Made by a program: the position numbers and the translations under genes
The notes under the pieces: generated by a model
Seen by the model: the letters and a program-made list of their open reading frames with translations, nothing else
Databases searched by the model: none
What the model was told of the DNA's origin: nothing
Shown here: positions 6,516-8,278 of the stretch, piece by piece
Numbering within the stretch: the stretch's first letter is position 1
Layout of the letters: every line of letters begins with the position of its first letter
Assembly (NCBI GenBank): GCA_902795665.1
Contig: CADBMA010000030.1
Coordinates: 1-8,278, forward strand
Length of the DNA: 8,278 nt
Source: an uncultured Rhodospirillales bacterium
GTDB taxonomy: Bacteria; Pseudomonadota; Alphaproteobacteria; RF32; CAG-239
Direction: 5' to 3'

Positions 6516-7191
6516 TATCGCTAAAGAAACCGGAATTAACCTGAAAGTTGTAGAATCTGCTCATGCCCGTAAATTGAGCTTGCGCATTGATGCCAAAAGT
6601 TTAATCCCGATTCTGACTGTTCCGCGCGGCTATAATTATAAAAAAGCTTTGGGTTTTATCCAAAAACAGCGTTCATGGATTGAAGAACAGCTAAAAAAAA
6701 TCCCTCCGCGCCGTGAATTTGCCGATGGTGATAAAATCGCCATAAATGGCACAGAATTAGAAATTAAGCATTGTCCTGAACTGCGCTGCGGAGTTATTAT
6801 AGAGGATGGTTTTTTGAAGGTTTCAGGCGAAAAAACTTTTTTATCAAGACGGGTACGTGACTTTATTAAAGAACAAGCGCAAAAAATTTTGTATGAATTA
6901 TCCATTGAAAAAGCAACGCAAATTGGATTTAAGATCAATAGAGTAGTTATTAAAGATACCAAATCACGCTGGGGTAGCTGCTCAACATTACATAACATAA
7001 ATTACAATTGGCGGATTATAATGGCTCCGACCAATGTAATAGATTATTTGGTCGCTCATGAAGTAGCTCATTTAAAACATCCAAATCACTCTGAACAATT
7101 TTGGCAATGTGCAAGAAATTTGGCGGCAGATATGGATTTTGGACGCAAATGGCTTAAAGAAAACGGACGCAGGTTGAGTGAGTATATTTAA
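6472..7191 (+). CDS. YgjP-like zinc metallopeptidase (M48/DUF45, SprT-like fold)
   Basis: The 239-residue soluble protein belongs to the YgjP/DUF45 group of putative metal-dependent hydrolases. The zinc site is H196-E197-V-A-H200 with third ligand H206 in PNHSEQFW, the layout of this family. Further family landmarks are VVIKDTKSRWGSCS upstream and NYNWRIIMAP just before the active-site helix. Physiological substrates are not established. The frame has several near starts: ATG at 6472, 6475 and 6481. GGAAG at 6461-6465 favours the first two. The gene overlaps the YcgN-family gene by 44 bases, so the two are almost certainly co-transcribed, and dnaB is probably in the same transcript. No signal peptide is seen, so it should act in the cytoplasm. 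Confidence 0.92.
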   Translation: MMNMKITLLTGRTFDIAKETGINLKVVESAHARKLSLRIDAKSLIPILTVPRGYNYKKALGFIQKQRSWIEEQLKKIPPRREFADGDKIAINGTELEIKHCPELRCGVIIEDGFLKVSGEKTFLSRRVRDFIKEQAQKILYELSIEKATQIGFKINRVVIKDTKSRWGSCSTLHNINYNWRIIMAPTNVIDYLVAHEVAHLKHPNHSEQFWQCARNLAADMDFGRKWLKENGRRLSEYI

Positions 7192-7196
7192 TCGTC

Positions 7197-7225
7197 TTGA
7201 TTTTAATAAATAAAAAAACTATATT
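7197..7225 (+). promoter_or_regulatory. Promoter of the Bax-inhibitor-1 family gene
   Basis: TTGATT (7197-7202) is followed after 17 bases by TATATT (7220-7225), a good sigma-70-like pair in the 66-base gap after the metallopeptidase gene. Transcription would start near 7232. It suggests that this gene can be expressed independently of the dnaB operon. Confidence 0.55.
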
Positions 7226-7246
7226 ACTAAAAGCAATCAATTTATC

Positions 7247-7252
7247 AGGAGA
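7247..7252 (+). promoter_or_regulatory. Strong ribosome-binding site of the Bax-inhibitor-1 family gene
   Basis: AGGAGA lies five bases before the ATG at 7258 and is the best Shine-Dalgarno match in the window, which fixes this start. Confidence 0.8.
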
Positions 7253-7257
7253 ACAAA

Positions 7258-7971
7258 ATGCTTGAAAGAAATTATACCTCAGCTGTTGAAAAAAACGAAG
7301 TAGATGAAGGACTGCGCAGCTATTTCATAAGTGTTTATAATCATATGTCCGGCGGTCTTTTGTTAACCGCACTTACGGCGTGGATAGTAGCCAATACATC
7401 ACTTATAGGCCTGATGTTTACTCCTCAAGGCGGAATGTCGGCATTAGGTTGGTTGTTTTTACTGGCACCGCTGATTGTAGTTTTTGGTTTTGGCTGGGTG
7501 TTATCCCGCGGAACACTGGCTCAAGTTCGAGGAGTGTTCATTTTATATTCAGCATTAATGGGCGTTTCCATGGCACCGATATTTTTAGTTTATACCGGCG
7601 CCAGCATGGCTAGAGTGTTTTTGATTACCGCCGGAACATTCGGCGCAATGAGCTTGTATGGATATACTACAAAGCGTGATTTGACTTCAATCGGAGCTTT
7701 TTTGCGGATGGGGTTATGGGGCATCATAATTGCCATGTTGGTAAATTTATTCCTAAAAAGCGGCCCACTTGATTTTGCATTGTCAGTAGTCAGTGTTTTT
7801 GTGTTTGTCGGCTTGACGGCATATGATACACAAAAAATACGTGAAATCTACATGTCTTCTGATGGTCAGGATGCACAAGGGCGGAAAGTTGTTGTCGGCG
7901 CATTGTCGCTGTATCTTGATTTTATCAACTTGTTTATGAGTCTGTTGAGGTTGATGGGCGACCGCCGTTAA
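7258..7971 (+). CDS. Bax inhibitor-1/YccA family inner-membrane protein
   Basis: The 237-residue protein is a seven-helix inner-membrane protein of the BI-1/YccA (TMBIM) family. Relatives include YetJ, a pH-sensitive calcium leak channel, and YccA, which modulates the membrane protease FtsH. Which role applies here cannot be read from sequence. Hydrophobic helices lie at about residues 32-53, 61-82, 92-111, 117-136, 147-166, 172-190 and 211-231. The two conserved aspartates are D190 in AYDTQKI and D221 in LYLDFINLF, matching the di-aspartyl pH-sensing pair of YetJ. The N-terminal region before helix 1 is cytoplasmic-looking and polar, and the end is basic. Length is normal for bacterial members. 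It has its own promoter and strong ribosome-binding site and is followed by a clear terminator, so it is probably a single-gene unit. Confidence 0.95.
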   Translation: MLERNYTSAVEKNEVDEGLRSYFISVYNHMSGGLLLTALTAWIVANTSLIGLMFTPQGGMSALGWLFLLAPLIVVFGFGWVLSRGTLAQVRGVFILYSALMGVSMAPIFLVYTGASMARVFLITAGTFGAMSLYGYTTKRDLTSIGAFLRMGLWGIIIAMLVNLFLKSGPLDFALSVVSVFVFVGLTAYDTQKIREIYMSSDGQDAQGRKVVVGALSLYLDFINLFMSLLRLMGDRR

Positions 7972-7993
7972 TATATAAAGATATAGATACAAC

Positions 7994-8031
7994 AAAAAAT
8001 ATGCCGATCTTTAAGACCGGCATATTTTTTT
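7994..8031. terminator. Bidirectional intrinsic terminator between the BI-1 gene and rpmG
   Basis: ATATGCCGATC (7999-8009) pairs with GACCGGCATAT (8015-8025) across a five-base loop, with one A-C mismatch. Seven T follow on the plus strand (8025-8031) and a run of A precedes the stem (7994-7999), which becomes a U tract for transcripts in the other direction. It can therefore terminate both the BI-1 family gene and rpmG, which converge here. Confidence 0.85.
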
Positions 8032-8047
8032 ACAAGAATTTATAAAA

Positions 8048-8215
8048 CTACTTCATTTTCTTTTCTACGAATTCTTCGTGTTTTTTGGTTTTCTTGTCAT
8101 ACTTTTTCAGGGTCAGCTTTTCCGGATGAGTTCTCGGATTTTTCTCAGCGAGATAAAATGTACCGGTACCGGCAGTGCTTTCCAACTTTACTTTTACTTT
8201 AATTGCTTTTGCCAT
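8048..8215 (-). CDS. rpmG: 50S ribosomal protein L33
   Basis: This short gene encodes a 55-residue basic protein matching ribosomal protein L33 of the large ribosomal subunit. It starts MAKAIKVKVKLES, contains AGTGTFYLAEKNPRTHPEKL (residues 15-34) and ends in KKYDKKTKKHEEFVEKKMK. The NPRT and LKKYD segments and the length are diagnostic. There is no cysteine at all, so this is the zinc-independent (C-minus) form. Position 1 is the ATG at 8215-8213; a weak AAGAG lies about nine bases upstream on the minus strand. It is transcribed towards the BI-1 family gene and shares its terminator. The upstream 60 bases to the window edge are AT-rich and should contain its promoter, but I see no convincing -35/-10 pair. 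Confidence 0.96.
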   Translation of the reverse strand: MAKAIKVKVKLESTAGTGTFYLAEKNPRTHPEKLTLKKYDKKTKKHEEFVEKKMK

Positions 8216-8278
8216 TTTCAAATACTCTTATACAAAGGTTTATCCATATTATTTTGCGTGTAATATAACGTTTTTTAA

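Noticed and set aside
6636..6998. Minus-strand open frame of 120 codons
   Set aside because: It lies wholly antisense within the metallopeptidase gene, whose motifs are clear.
8156..8173. Palindromic ACCGGTACCGGT-type sequence as an operator
   Set aside because: It is explained by the Gly-Thr-Gly-Thr codons inside rpmG.
8240..8248. TTATCCATA as another DnaA box upstream of rpmG
   Set aside because: It breaks the consensus at the conserved CACA end and stands alone.

Overview
The window looks like chromosomal DNA from a low-GC member of the Alphaproteobacteria, possibly one of the host- or gut-associated, AT-rich lineages. The best evidence is the replicative helicase DnaB, which has the long charged insert before its KxRHGP segment that I associate with alphaproteobacterial DnaB. 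A cysteine-free ribosomal protein L33, a YcgN/UPF0260 protein and a YccA/Bax-inhibitor-1 family membrane protein fit the same placement. I cannot name a genus. No phage, transposase, CRISPR array, rRNA or tRNA is visible.

Layout, left to right. Positions 1-55 hold the end of a GC-rich dyad-symmetric element that looks like a dispersed intergenic repeat. At 177-1919 (+) lies a membrane-anchored sulfatase-fold enzyme of the LtaS/OpgB phosphoglycerol transferase type. At 2070-3725 (+) is an unusual protein with a PcfJ-like central domain followed by leucine-rich-repeat-like units. Convergent to it, on the minus strand, are two small unrecognised genes (4359 to 3779). They overlap by one base (TAATG) and are driven by a near-consensus sigma-70 promoter. 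The two converging units meet at a hairpin that contains the stop codon of the second small gene.

From about 4400 onwards the window becomes core genome. Two directly abutting copies of TTATACACA (4439-4456), each matching the DnaA-box consensus, lie in the divergent intergenic region just upstream of dnaB (4546-6006). dnaB is followed almost without gap by a YcgN-family cysteine-cluster protein (6009-6515) and an overlapping YgjP-like zinc metallopeptidase (6472-7191), so these three probably form one operon. A Bax-inhibitor-1/YccA family seven-helix membrane protein (7258-7971) follows with its own promoter and strong ribosome-binding site. It converges across a bidirectional terminator on rpmG (8215 to 8048, minus strand), a 55-residue gene encoding ribosomal protein L33.

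The most unusual content is (i) the PcfJ-like/LRR protein, (ii) the two-gene orphan operon beside it, and (iii) the tandem DnaA-box pair placed where DnaA could influence both dnaB and the orphan operon. All functional statements rest on motif recognition by eye; no database search was run.
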